Below are positions 1 through 12,900 of a stretch of 64,000 bases of DNA, piece by piece. Under the pieces are notes generated by a model. It searched no databases and was not told where the DNA came from. It saw nothing but the letters and a program-made list of their open reading frames with translations. Numbering within the stretch: the first letter of the stretch is position 1; the number at the start of each line of letters is the position of its first letter. Origin of the DNA: Catonia carolina (lineage: Eukaryota; Arthropoda; Insecta; Hemiptera; Achilidae). The position numbers and the translations under genes were made by a program. The stretch is taken from contig JAQMRL010000011.1 in NCBI GenBank assembly GCA_035578175.1, forward strand, positions 4,537,501 through 4,601,500. Reading direction: 5' to 3'.

Positions 1-42
1 CCGAGACACGTAAGCGGAGCAAAGCGCCGCTGGAGTGGCTAG
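1..42 (+). mobile_element. 3' terminus of a Helitron-like element (cut by window edge)
   Basis: The first bases hold a hairpin (GCGG...CCGC, 14-30) followed by CTAG at 39-42 and then T. A short GC-rich hairpin just upstream of a 3' CTAG inserted before T is the classic Helitron 3' end. The body lies outside the window. Confidence 0.5.
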
Positions 43-399
43 TATTTATTTAAGAATAAAATTTTCAGAATAATTTAAATTATATTTTACAATGGTAACT
101 ACTAATTCTTATAATACCCGGTATAAATAAATCGATTAAACTACTTTAAACAGCTGCTATGGTATGGCTAAAAATTATGAAAAAATTCCTCTAGCGATAA
201 CCAATGCAGTATAATAATTTTAAAAAATTCCCTCTCTAACCACTTCATACTTTACTATTTAAACAATATCGTCTTATTAAATCTAACCAACTGTATCCTA
301 GTGTTAAAATATTCTGAGAGATTACAGTTTTGAGAATTAATGTCAAAGAAGTGGTGGAAGACAAAAAAAATTGTAGAATGAGAACTTATACTATATAAT

Positions 400-700
400 T
401 TGGAACAATTGGGGATGGATAGTTTGACGTAAAGAATTGGAGAGACAAAGCCATGATAGTTTGGTCGTGTTAGTAGGATGAAGGGGGATAAGCTGCCAAA
501 AAGGGTGCTGTACTTGAAAATGAAGGGATAAATACTAAGAGTGAAGTGGATGGGTTCTGTTATGGATGAATTGGGGATAAAAGCGATGCCAAGAGAGCCA
601 TGGAGAAGAGATGGTTCAGCAATGTAGGTAGATAGGTATTGCGTTGAACCTAACTTGAGAAAACGTGGAAGAGGCATAAAGAGGATGTTGGAATTGATAT
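400..700 (+). pseudogene. Decayed non-LTR retrotransposon 3' tail
   Basis: Broken plus-strand frames read like the end of a reverse-transcriptase ORF: FGRV, KLPKRVLYLKMKG, then WMGSVMDELGIKAM and PWRRDGSAM, with several stops. This is the tail seen downstream of the RT domain in RTE/Jockey-like elements. A long open frame on the other strand here is a shadow. Confidence 0.5.
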
Positions 701-757
701 CTAGGGTGGCAGATAAGTTTTATTTCACCGTTATTTATTGAATTTTATTTTTTACAG

Positions 758-990
758 TTGGTAGCAGTACAACAGGAGAATTTATATTATCAGCAATTTT
801 TGCCGCAAGAACCAGCAATGTTGAGCAGTAATGCTAATATGACAATTTCCCCAGTTGGTCCTATGACAATGCATAATATACAACAACCGGTTGAATGTGG
901 AACTGCAGTTTTTCCTCCTTTACCAGTCGATACAGATAGTAATAATATTAATGGTGATCCACCTTCTGTCACTAAAAAACTTCATGACAG
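758..990 (+). CDS. PAXBP1: PAXBP1-like exon (first in window)
   Basis: AG acceptor ends at 757 and GT donor is at 991-992. It enters at phase 0 and leaves two bases (AG) to complete an Arg codon with the next exon. It encodes a low-complexity Gln/Pro/Asn-rich linker ending KKLHDR, typical of the poorly conserved region before the coiled coil. The chance open frame runs past the donor to 1051. Confidence 0.82.
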
Positions 991-3900
991 GTACAACAAT
1001 TCTAATTTGAAGGTTTTATTAGTGTTAATTATTTATATAAAGGTTTGTTAAAGGTCAGTCTAACATATTTTTTGTCTAAATCATTTAATGTTTTTTTATG
1101 TTATTTATTTTTTTAAGGAACAAGAGATTTTTTTATGTGCTGGATTTCTGTATGGTACACTTACAGTTCCTGTTGTATGAATCTATTAGCATTATGGATA
1201 TTAGGTTTTACATAGATTGAATTAGAAAAGATTTGGAAAATTTTCTTAAAACACTGTTTGGAGTGTAGCATTGTATGGTAATGAATTGTGGTTGATAGGA
1301 GCTGTAGAAAGGAAGAGGATTGAAGATTTTGAAATGTGGTGTTATAAGAAAATGTTAAAGATTAGGTGGGTGGACAAAATAAGTAATTTAGAGGTTCTTA
1401 GACGAGTGGATGAAAAAAGAAGTATATGGAAACATCTTACCAGAAGAAGGGATAGGCTTGTGGGGCATATCTTAAGACATCCAGGTCTCTATCTATCAAT
1501 AATGAAGGATAATATTAAGGGAGTGAATTGTAGGGGGAGACATAGGTTAGAATATATAAAGCAAATTACAAAAGATGTAGGGTGTTACAGATTTGTAGAT
1601 ATGAAACGACTTGCGCAAGGTATAACAGCTTGGAGAACTATATCAAACCAGTTGAGAGACTGATGACAAAAAAAGATTGAATTAGAAAAATATTATTAAT
1701 TGTTGCAAATGATGAGAGAATTTTTTTGCGTTCATCAAAATTTCAAATATCAGATTTAAAGATTTTTCTGTTGAGTTTTAAAGTTTTAGTCGTTATTTGA
1801 TGTAAGTTTTAACTGGAGTGTTCACAAGTTTATGTAATGTGATGAGCTTCATTGCTATTATTACTTTCTCTTGTCTATATGAATATATAGGAAGGAAAGT
1901 ATTATTTGCATGTCAATTTTTCGAATTCGAGTTTTCACTGGATTTTCTCATTTTCAGACCCCCTGAAGCCAAAAAACATGGTTTTAGCGATTAATCTGTG
2001 TGTGCGCGCGCGTGCGTGTGTGTGAACAAAATATCTCAAGAACGGAGCATTGTACAAACTAGAAACTTAAGTTAGATATCACTAGAGGACCCGACTTGAA
2101 CATTTTCATCAAAATTGGTTAAACAGAAGTAGTAGTTTATAGTTTATTCGTGTCATTTTTCACTTTTTTGTGATTTTCTCAAAAATGGCTCTTACGATTT
2201 TTTTTAAATCACCTCATTTACTAAATTTTTTATGCTCTACATGATCAAGCAGGGCAGGCGCCATGTCTGATGAAATTCTTGAGGAGCCTGTTTTCTTGTA
2301 AAAAAATTGTTTTTTTTTAAGATTGCGGCTTTAGTATGCATTTTAGCACAAAAATGTTTATAATGAAAGTTAAGAGTATTTAAAATTCTACAACTTTTAT
2401 TTTAAACATTTTTTTGTATAACGCTTAGTTTAGTGGTAATTAGCGATTTTCTGTTGTTTTTTTTTTCATGAATACATGTTAAAAATCGATTTTTTTAAAG
2501 ATTTCAGCCATAGCATGCATTTTACGAGAAAAGTGTATATAATCAAGTTTATAGAAAATTAAAAGATCTACAACTTCTATTTAGCGCATTTTTCTCTACA
2601 GAGCCTAGTTTAGCATGAAAGAGTGATTTTCCGTATTTTTAAGCCAAACTGAGGTTGATTTTCATTTTGCGTCTTACACTCATGTTATATTACTAATGTT
2701 AGGTTATATTGTTCATTATTTGCATTTTCAAGAGAAAGTCGTGCGAGTGTTTCACACCAGAATTTTTTTTAATAATGTTAGTTTTGCTTTGCAATAAACT
2801 GCCTATTTTTTTCTCTTCTGTATACTATTACAATCATGATATTGCATACAGAAAATTGAACTTTTTAGGTTGGGTAATTGTTAATAATTTTGTATTAGTG
2901 ATTATATAACTATTTTATTCCGTTTACGCAAGTATTATTGTTCATATTAATTTCAGGTTGAGCGATTTGAAAGAAGTCCATAGACGCCATTACTTGGATT
3001 GTAATTCGATGGAAGCAGAATTGGAATTGCTGAAGACGGAAAAGGAAAGGCTGAAAACGGAAGCGCCAACTTTAGGAGATCGTTTCCGTTTCTACCAAGA
3101 TTTGCGTGGGTATGTCACAGACTTGGTAGAGTGTCTAGATGAGAAGGTGGGTCTGTTGAGTTGATACTAGTGTCTTCCTTGGGGGCTAGGGGAGGGATTT
3201 TTCGGAGCAATTATGACTTTTACTTTGATCAATAAACAATTTTCTTTATGTACATCATTAAATTTGTTCAATTCAGAACACTTGTTTTTATTTGCAATGA
3301 AATTATTCAGTTTTGTACATCTCTTTTCATTTATAATGTCATTCATTAACCCCTTAACGGTTTATGACGAGATATCTCGCAACGTAAATGTCGTAGAAAA
3401 GTGCCCCTGACGAGATAACTCGCAACTCAATTTATCTCGATTTATTCTGTTTTCTGTCGAAATATCTCGCCGTAACATTAAATGTAGTTTATCTTATATC
3501 CGTAACTTTAATATTAGCGCTAGTAAAGGTTCCTTTCTATGTTATTTTCCTTTCTATGTCGTACTCTCCAATGTTGCGTAAAAGGTTATGTTTTGGTTAG
3601 TTCGGTGCGTTTCGTTGTAAAGTTATAAGTTTGTTATAAGTGTTTACGAAAAGAAATTGTAAGCTATTCGATATTGTTTATAGTTTTTTAGTAGTAGGTT
3701 TCATTTCATACATAGTATTTAGTCCGGTATTTCAATTCCGTTTATTGTTGTAGGATTGTTTATTATTTATTCGTAAGTGATGGCCGGTACCTCTTTTTTT
3801 TAAAAAAAATGATGTTTTTGAGCATGGAAATTGATCTATATGTCTTTATTGAGTCATATTATACAAAATTATGAAAAAAAAATTGAGCAGGATATGAACA

Positions 3901-6900
3901 TTTTTGGCTAAAAAAAGGAACCGTTAAGGGGTTAATTTATTTACCACAATTCATTAAATACAAATTTAAATTCTATAATTAAAATGTTGAAACACTATGT
4001 TTAAGAAATGTGTTTATAATGACATTTTTTGGATGTTTTGACCTTAATCTCAATATTTAAAAGAAAATGTACAGTTTAATAATCTAAAGTAATTTGATCA
4101 TTTAACATTGGGAAATATGAAATAATTTGGGGCTATGTTAATCTTCTCTGTTGATCCTTTCAGTGTTTGTTTTGGTACAAAATTACAGTTATTTTTTAGT
4201 TTTATTAAACACTGTATTTTATTTATCATTATTTTATTTTGTGTTAGTCTTTCAATTTTATTTGTAAAAGAGAATCTCTTTAGTTTACTAATTTTTTTGT
4301 AACTTAGAACATATTTTTATGCTTTATTTTAGTTAGTTTATCTCATTGACAAAATATTTTTATTGACTTTTGTTTTTATGAATAGATAATTTTGTGAATT
4401 TTTTCAGTTGAAAAATCATTGTGATGTTACTCAGCAGTTAAAATTTATTACTTCAGTACATACAATTATTGCTTGTGTGTTCATATGTTTATTTATCAGT
4501 TATTAAAGATGAGTTACCAATATTATTGAAAGAAAATTAGTAGATTCAAGAAGTTAGAGAATAATCTCAAAATTTAACGAGACTGTTTAAAATAAAACAT
4601 TTAAAACTACGGTTTATATGATAATTTTTTATTGAAGTTGTCATTTAATGGCTATAATATATCAACTCAAAAATGATTGTAATACATTTTGTTGTCACGT
4701 GTCTTTCAGATGTAACATTATTATGTGTTAGTCACATTTCACTTTTTTGCTGTAATCTTTAAAATTTGTTCAAGTGAATAAAGAACTGAAAGTTTAATGT
4801 TAGAACGTCAATATAAAAATTAGACCTTATCAGAAAAATAATTGTGCTACTTAATTTATAAAAGATATTTTGAAGATGTTAATAACTTGTGTTTGTACAT
4901 GAAAATAGGTCCATTGGTTTTGGTGCTGCGTTGAACGGTTTTCCTTTTGGTGTATCCTTGTTGGATAAAATGTTATTTACAGTGGGTAAACCCATTATCT
5001 TTACACAATTGAAATTTATTTTTCATGTTAAAAAGCGTAAAACATCAAAAATCTAGAAATTACTTTTGAACTCTGCATTAATGATAAACTTTAATTCTTA
5101 ATATTTATTTTAACCTTAGAGACTTGTAAGTATTACTTGTTTGTAGAAACAATTAGAAATCAGAGGAAAGTGTTTTTATCCTGTAGTATAATACAATTCT
5201 TATTAGCGTTATGCCTTGGTACAGCTATAGATTGTTCCCTGTAAGTGGTGTTAACAAAAATATTTAAATGTTAATCTATATATTAGACACCAGATGACAT
5301 TTTCTAGATGTTCTTTCTAGATGACTTTTTGAGTTCTTTTATTTGTCCTGTCATCCTTTCATTTCCATTACTTGCTTGTTTGATAACTCATTCAGTATCT
5401 ATGTATTCATTCCTTTTTTTGCTATGTTAATTAGTTTTGTGTTGGTTACAAACCAATTCTATCGTCTGTTTAGAAATTTTTAATATATGTTAATTTTTTC
5501 GAGTTCATGTCCGTACTCAAACTTATTTAGTTTGTGTAATCTAATAATAATTGTAAGTAATCTTCTATTCACCTGTATTTTGTAAATTTCTCAGTTATTT
5601 TCTGTATTGTAATCTTGGAAATTGGGTTCTGTGTGCCTTGAATTTTAGAATTTTTTCCTAATTGTCTGTCTGTATTTGACTTCTATAAGTCTAAATTAAT
5701 AGATTTAAATATTTTTGGGTTGCCAAAATGAAAAGTATTTTCTAATTGAAAAACATTTAGGAACCTGTGAAATAAATTATTTAATCTTAGTTAAATCTGA
5801 AATTAATAATTTTTTGTCGTTGTAAAAGATGAAAAAGATAAAAGACATGTGTCATTTAATTCTTTTTACTGAAATTCTTCTGAATTTTTATTAGTAGTTA
5901 TAAATGTATAAAGTGGTTATCAGTTAACAGAAAACTTTGAATAAAATGAAAAATTATCAGGTTATTCTTGTTTTGTTTCAAAATCAAAACCTTTTACACC
6001 TATTTATACAAGGCAATTGTTTTCTAAATATTTTTCTCTTTTAAATAATTTTTATTTTGTTCAACTTATCTATGCTTTTTCTCTGAGATAAAAATTTTAT
6101 AAGAGATTAGACTTAAATGTTAAAAAACAGTTAGCGCTCTATAATTACTGCTTTAAATTAAAACAGTAATTTCTGGTATCCATTGATTGAACACAGTTTT
6201 TTTGTTTTGTTTCGCAGGTTGTAATATTGTTGGCGTTGGAGCAACGCCTTAATAATTTATATAGCCGCCGGTATGCTGATCTAACGTCACGTAGAAGACA
6301 GGATGTCAAAGACCAGGCTGCTGAACTTGCTCCAGTCTCTGCCGCATCTTCTAGTCAGTAAACTTGCACTCTGGCCGATTTTTATGGCCACTCTAACAAC
6401 ATAAAAATAGAAATTCTTCATATATGTATACATAATTAATAAATTGTCATTTAGGTTGTGTTTGTTTTTCTGTCGGAGAGTTGTCGAATTTGTGTACTTG
6501 GATATTATATCAAATTGCAATTTCAAATTTGCTTTCGTTTGATCTTTAAGTAAACCTTTATTACTGCTTCGGTTAACCAGGTTCTTTTTTAAGTACTTAT
6601 GTGTAAAATCTATATCCTTAGCATCTTTTCACATGGATATAGTAGTTTTCAATTCAAACATATTTTTGTTCAGTTTTTGAAACCAAGGAGGGATATATTC
6701 TGCATCATTTCTTCTACCTTTAATATTTACCTTGCTGTTTTAATGTGTGAATAATTTTTGTTTTCTGGAAAAAGGTGATTCGGTAGGTATGATTGAGATT
6801 TTTAAGAAGATTGTACAACTGTTTATGAATTTATCGGTTATTTCTTTATTTGTTGTTAGGAATGTTTTGTGTTTTATTAAGCAGGAACCAGTTGCTGTTA

Positions 6901-9900
6901 TAGAATCATATCATGTGACACAGCTGTTGAAATTATTGTCATGATGATCCGTTGTACTCATCAAAAATTTTCTTCAATTTCGTGTTTACTGTCCTATTAA
7001 GACAACAATTTTGTTTTTCTTATTACTGTACTAACATTAGTAATGTAAATCCCAATAATTTATTAACGACCCTTTAATTTGTTTGTTATGTGTCATTCTT
7101 TTCTGTAATTTAAAAATTTGTGATTTTTTTTGACCGGGTGTCTACAGCTATTACTGTTGTGCCTTCTCCTTTACCTAATTCTACAGTTCCTCTTATTGTC
7201 CTGAGCGTCTTTCCTATACCTATAGTCTTGTCCCTGTTCCTCCATGATCTTTATGGACTGCCTTTGCTTCTTATTCCTCCTGGGCTTTATTTCATTCTCT
7301 TATTTGTTCAGGTCTCCCTGCTCTTTGGACATGTACGTACCATAGCTACTACTTTCCTCTGTATGTTTTATTACATTCTCTTGATTCCTCCTCCTAATTT
7401 TCTTAATTGGTACGTTATCTAAAATAATCAATCAACAGCATCTATGCCAGTATTCTGTCTGTTACAATAATTGTATGTCTCCTGTCTGCAACATAGATTA
7501 CAATGCTTTGCACTATGGAATAGTATAGGTTGTTTCTACCAAAACAAATTTGTTCAGAAATGAAATAAAATTAAATTAAATTTTTTCAAGTTTTGTTTTT
7601 AACTTTTATGTATTTATTAGTCATTTAACAAAGTTAATGTAGTTTAAACCTAAAAAACATTTTAGGGACAGTTTTTTTCGGTTTTACGAGTATCTTAAAA
7701 ACCAGAGGTAGATATATACAGTTGTGGGACCTGTTTTATTTGATTTTTCAGATTAAAAACAATAAGAAACAATTGAATTTGCCTTATAATAATTTACCTT
7801 CTCAGAATTTCAGCAAGTCTTAATTTTTCCGAGGGTAAAAACCCACCAAAGTTGTTGTTAAAGAGGAGTGTTTTTCTTTTTTAGTGTCTGCTGTGTTGTG
7901 TTATCAGAGACATGGTTTTACGGTGGGTAGTTTTTCCAGGGGAAATCTTTCACTAGCTGTAACTCGCTACCAAAGCATTTTAGGACATATGTTTGTATAT
8001 AAATTTTGTCCTCTCTTTTGGCCTGTAAAGTGAACCCAGAAAGCAACAGTAAAACTTTGTGTCACCCTTTATAATTTTCTTAGTTTCTATATTTATGTGT
8101 TATATTTGTTCATACACCTGTTCAAAATTCTACTGGTTCAGAAAGAATGTTCTGGATCTTTGAAAATTTTTTTGGTTGAGTATTATAAATAATTTTGATA
8201 TATTTTAATCTTTCATCTTAAATCTATCTTTACTTTAAACATAAGAATTAACATTTCTCAAACTCTTTACAAAAAATGATTTATCATTAATTGGTAAAAC
8301 AGTCTACGGAAAACAAAAACCAGGGCTTTATCCTGTAGTGATACAGGTTATAAAGTTGTTGTTAAAGAGGAGTGTTTTTCTTTTTTAGTGTCTGCTGTGT
8401 TGTGTTATCAGAGACATGGTTTTACGGTGGGTAGTTTTCATCATACAAATTTATTAATCTGTTGTCTGATTTTGTTCTGATGTTCTATAAATTCATATAA
8501 CTTTGTCTACATTATTCTTTTGAATTATACATTCTTACGTGTTGATTGCTGACATCTACATTATTCTGTGGAACACATAATAGAAAATAAGAATTGTTCT
8601 TTGTTGTTAACTATAGTCTTCAGAAGTGTTACTTAATATAGCGAGCTGCTATTTAAATTTTTGTGTCTACCTTTATTTTAGTTGGTTTTTCTATTTGTAT
8701 ATTAGATTTGTAAATGAGTTTTATAATGTCTTTAAATCATTAATTTTGACAAATTTAATTCATTTTTGTTGTGACAAACCATATATTTACGAGATTTTTA
8801 ATACTGTGATTTCAAATTCCATTACCTGTTATTAGTTCTTATTATTATTATTGTTATAGTACTAGATGTTTATCAACTTTATGTTCAGGAATTAATCATA
8901 CAGGCGCACAAAAACACAGAGAACTTCCCGAAATAAATCCACAGCTATAGTATAAGGAACAAGCATTAAATTCTTTTACATGGATCCACGAATACCCTTT
9001 TCCAAAGAATTTTGTTTTACCTGGCCCCCAACTGTACAATTTGCTTCCCCAAAATTATAAAAATATAGAGAACATCATAAAATTTAAAACTGAATTACAA
9101 AAATCGCTTTTTTAGCATTAGTAGGCAGTGTATGATGAAGGAAATATTTATGTTTTTAAATCTGTTAGCTCGCATCCTGATATTTTGATTGTAGATGATC
9201 TGGTGTTGAAAAAAGAGGCACTAAATTGACCTATCCTAGGACATGAGAAACCATAGTTGGATGGGTTAAATTTTTTATCTACTGAAATAAATTTAATAGT
9301 AGATAATTTAATTTAATTTAGTAGTAGTTAATCTATACGTTATTTTATCAAACATCGTATGCAGGATTATAAACAGCCATATTATTTAAAATTGAAATAT
9401 ATATTTCTAACCACCAGAATACGGTAACAGAAAACACTTACCAATGTTTATAGCGCTTTCGTGTATCTTGTACGCATCTTCAGTAAATTAAAAAAATTTT
9501 CACATCAAAATTTAAAACTTTCTACTCCTACCATGGTAGATAAGGAGTACTCCTTATCTTATTCCTTATCTACCATGGTAGGAGTAAAAAGTTTTAAATT
9601 TTGATGTGAAAAAAAATTTAAAGAATTTTAATTTACTGAAGATGTGTACAAGATACACGAAAGCGCTTTAAACATTGGTAAGTGTTTTCTGTTACCCTAT
9701 TCTGGTGGTTAGAAATATATATTTCAAATTTAATCTATACATATATAGGTATTGTTTTAAAAAAATACTAATAATTTGATTTGTAATAAATTTAAAAATA
9801 GAAGATGCAAAGTGTGGTATTCTGATTGTATATGGAGGATACAGTTATTATATTGTGAGTTCAAGTAGATTTATTGTTGTTAATTTTCAGTTTAATAATT

Positions 9901-12900
9901 ACTTCTCTAATCATGCCCTTCAGTTAATCATCAACAAAAACAGAAGTAGATGTATTAAAAAATCCTCAAACCGCCTAGATAATGAACTTCTATATTGACT
10001 GTTCCATTTGATGTTTTAGCTATACTTTAGCAACTTGAGCTGCTAAAGTTACAATAACATAAATAAATTATTTAGTGAATAAACTAGGTGATATTTGTTA
10101 CTCACTTTGTCGTGATGTGTTAGTTCACTTTTTATCATTTCTAATTGTTGAAATATTATATATTCTAAATTGAAAAAGTGTTCATTATCACTGTTAGATT
10201 AAAAATTATTTTTTTAAATAATCTAAATGTAAAAATAAAATAAGTTTTCATTAACGTTTTATTTTTTGCCGCTTCAAATTTCTTTTCGCCTATTAATTTA
10301 CTTTTGCATGTTTTGGTGGATCCACCATCATCATCATCATCTGGGTATCCTTCCAGCAGGCCGGGTAGGATTTGAGTGGACGATATGCCTCCATCTATCT
10401 CTATCTTGATATACCTTTTGTATTCTGATATCCTGTAGTGTCATTCCTTTTGTTAGGAGATCATCCCTTATTTGGTCAGTTCATCTTCTGGGACGCCCAA
10501 CGTGGATCCACCATCATCAGAGTTAATATAAACATTGGAATTAATTTTTTTAAATCTTATTAGAAGATGTTTTTTCTTCAATTGTTTGTGTAAAATTACC
10601 TTTTTTGTCACTTGTGTCTACTAACTTAATATACAAGTCTTCTGAAAATATTTTAAGTTTCAATTTTTGTATTAAGTATACTCCGAGATTGTGGATTCAC
10701 CAAAACATATATCGTCCTTCTAATGGTAAACTCGCGAATGTGCAAATTTTGCGAATATGAGTTTGTTAGTGCATGCTAATGTATACAACCCAACACATGT
10801 AGTAAACTCGCGAATATGTATCTTGTTCGGTTAGGGAGATACAGCCTTTGTAAAGTTACGAAAATACATGAAGTATGTTAAAGAAGAGAGCATTGAATTT
10901 CTTTTTTGCTCTCCCGTAAAATTAAGAATTTACGCATTCACGAGTTTACCATTGGATGGATGATATATGTAAAACTATAGGCAAAAATAAATTTGTAGCA
11001 GGAAAAAAGAGGCCAATGAAAATTTATAATATTTTTACATTTGATTCAGTAAGAGGCTTGGAAAAATGTTTTTTTTTAAAGTCTGGATTAAACATTTTCA
11101 AAAATCTAAACGGTAGGTCTCTACTTATAGTTCATAGTACCTGTGATTTTTTTGATAAATCACCTCTCATTTATGAATCCACTTGTGAATTTTTAAAATT
11201 AATTTTATTATCACAATTTTTATTAACATAACTAAATATTGGTGTTGTATTTTTTAGTTTTACTTCTATATACTTTTTTACTAAGTATTTTTGTGATGTT
11301 TTGTGTAGTATTTAATTGTTTAAGAGATTTTAGCAATTGTAATCTTTTATTGACCAAAATATTTTTAGATTTAATTTTCTCAGACATTCCCATTTACGTG
11401 AGATATTTTTAATGTTTAATTATGACTTTATATTAACTCTATGTAAAAGGATACAGATACTGATTGAGTTTTGAAACAAACAAAATTAGGAACGAAGTTT
11501 TCACAAATTGATTCATCGTTCATACATGCATGCTATAATATAATACTTAGTAGCTATCAAATGGATTTATTAATTTAAGTAATTACAATTTACATGTAAG
11601 TACATGTCTTGTTACATTTTATAATCGTATTAATATATATGACGAATGTAAAATGAACTTTAAATTTTTACGTTAGTTCTATATTGTACAGCATGTAATT
11701 TGTTATTAATTTTGTATGTTTTGTAGAAAATTTAAAACGAGATGAAGAAAGAGTTCGAAGGGCTGCTGAACGTGAAGGACGAAGGATTCGCAGGATAAGG
11801 ATGCGGGAACAAAAGGGAATCTCAAAGCATGTGGATGGTTTTTCAAGTGATGATGAAATTACAGAAATGGAGGCTTCTTCTTTCCGAAATCAAAAAGGTT
11901 TGTTTAACTTGTAAATGGTAGTTATGAACTTTTATTAATTTCTTTAATGTACTGGAATGGTCAGTGAAATTGTGAAATGTTGTACAGTTTTAGTTTCAAA
12001 ATTATTTGTTTAATGTCCTGGTCATGCAGGTGAAGTTTTAAATAAGTTAATTTTATCTGTTGGTTCCAAGGCTCTAAAAAATAGTTCTGTTTCTTCATCA
12101 CACCTAGTTCTGTCAAAATAGTTCTATTTCTTGGACACTCAAATTATTTACAAGCATCTGGTTTGAGAAGAAGTAGAGATGTAATTTTAACTGGAGTGAT
12201 CTTCACTTAAATAAGTATGTGATGTATTTCAGAAGTTCTGGTATATAGATGGTGCCATTTCGTATGGCTTGTGGAGAGTGCAAGGTGTCTACAGTCATTG
12301 CAAGTTGCAGCGATCATAAATAGTCATTAATTTACTACCTGTGTTGTTTAGGTCATCAGCCCAAAGGCTGGTTTGGACCTGTAGAGGTTTTACTAAGTAA
12401 AACGAGGAGTGAGGTGGTTTACAATTGCCTTTCTCACTGAATGGAAAAGTACGCGTATCATCATGCCTGGTCCTCTGAAAAGAACATATTTTCCACTCTG
12501 CAAATGACACCTTTACTTCATTCACCACAGGGTCTGGCTGTATAATGAAATTCATTACTTTTAGAGGAGATGACTCTGATTAGTGCCTTTTACACCTTTA
12601 CCTCTTCTGTTCTTAAATGATTCAGTCATTTAATTGGCTGACCATGTGATAAGAAACAGAAATATTTATTTTAGCCCTGCAATGAATAGATTTAGGGTAA
12701 ATAATTTGACATTCCACTTGTCTGTGTTGGGTAGCTACCTGTATGTGTCAATAATTATGTTTTATACAGTTTGACAATAAAATTGTAGAAGCCCATTCAT
12801 AAATTTGACTTACACAGATAATCATATACAAAAGACATTTAAAGTTTAATCGACACATGATTAAAATAAATGAAAAAATATTGAGTAAAAAAAAATCTTT

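Larger units (their letters stand above)
10250..11030. mobile_element. Foldback MITE family F1 copy split by two later insertions
   Basis: The left arm (~10260-10333) has the F1 signature GGTGGATCCACCATCATC; the centre carries the TTATTAGAAGATG / CACTTGTGTCTAC features; the right arm has TTGTGGATTCACCAAAACAT (10690-10708) and resumes after 10970. A retrotransposon tail (10334-10501) sits in the left arm and a separate MITE (10705-10970) in the right arm. Confidence 0.6.

Noticed and set aside
255..677. 140-codon open frame on the minus strand
   Set aside because: It lies opposite a decayed non-LTR retrotransposon tail in an intron and has no recognisable domain.
7120..7422. 100-codon hydrophobic open frame in a PAXBP1-like intron
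   Set aside because: Explained by pyrimidine-rich DNA; no homology, start or splice context.
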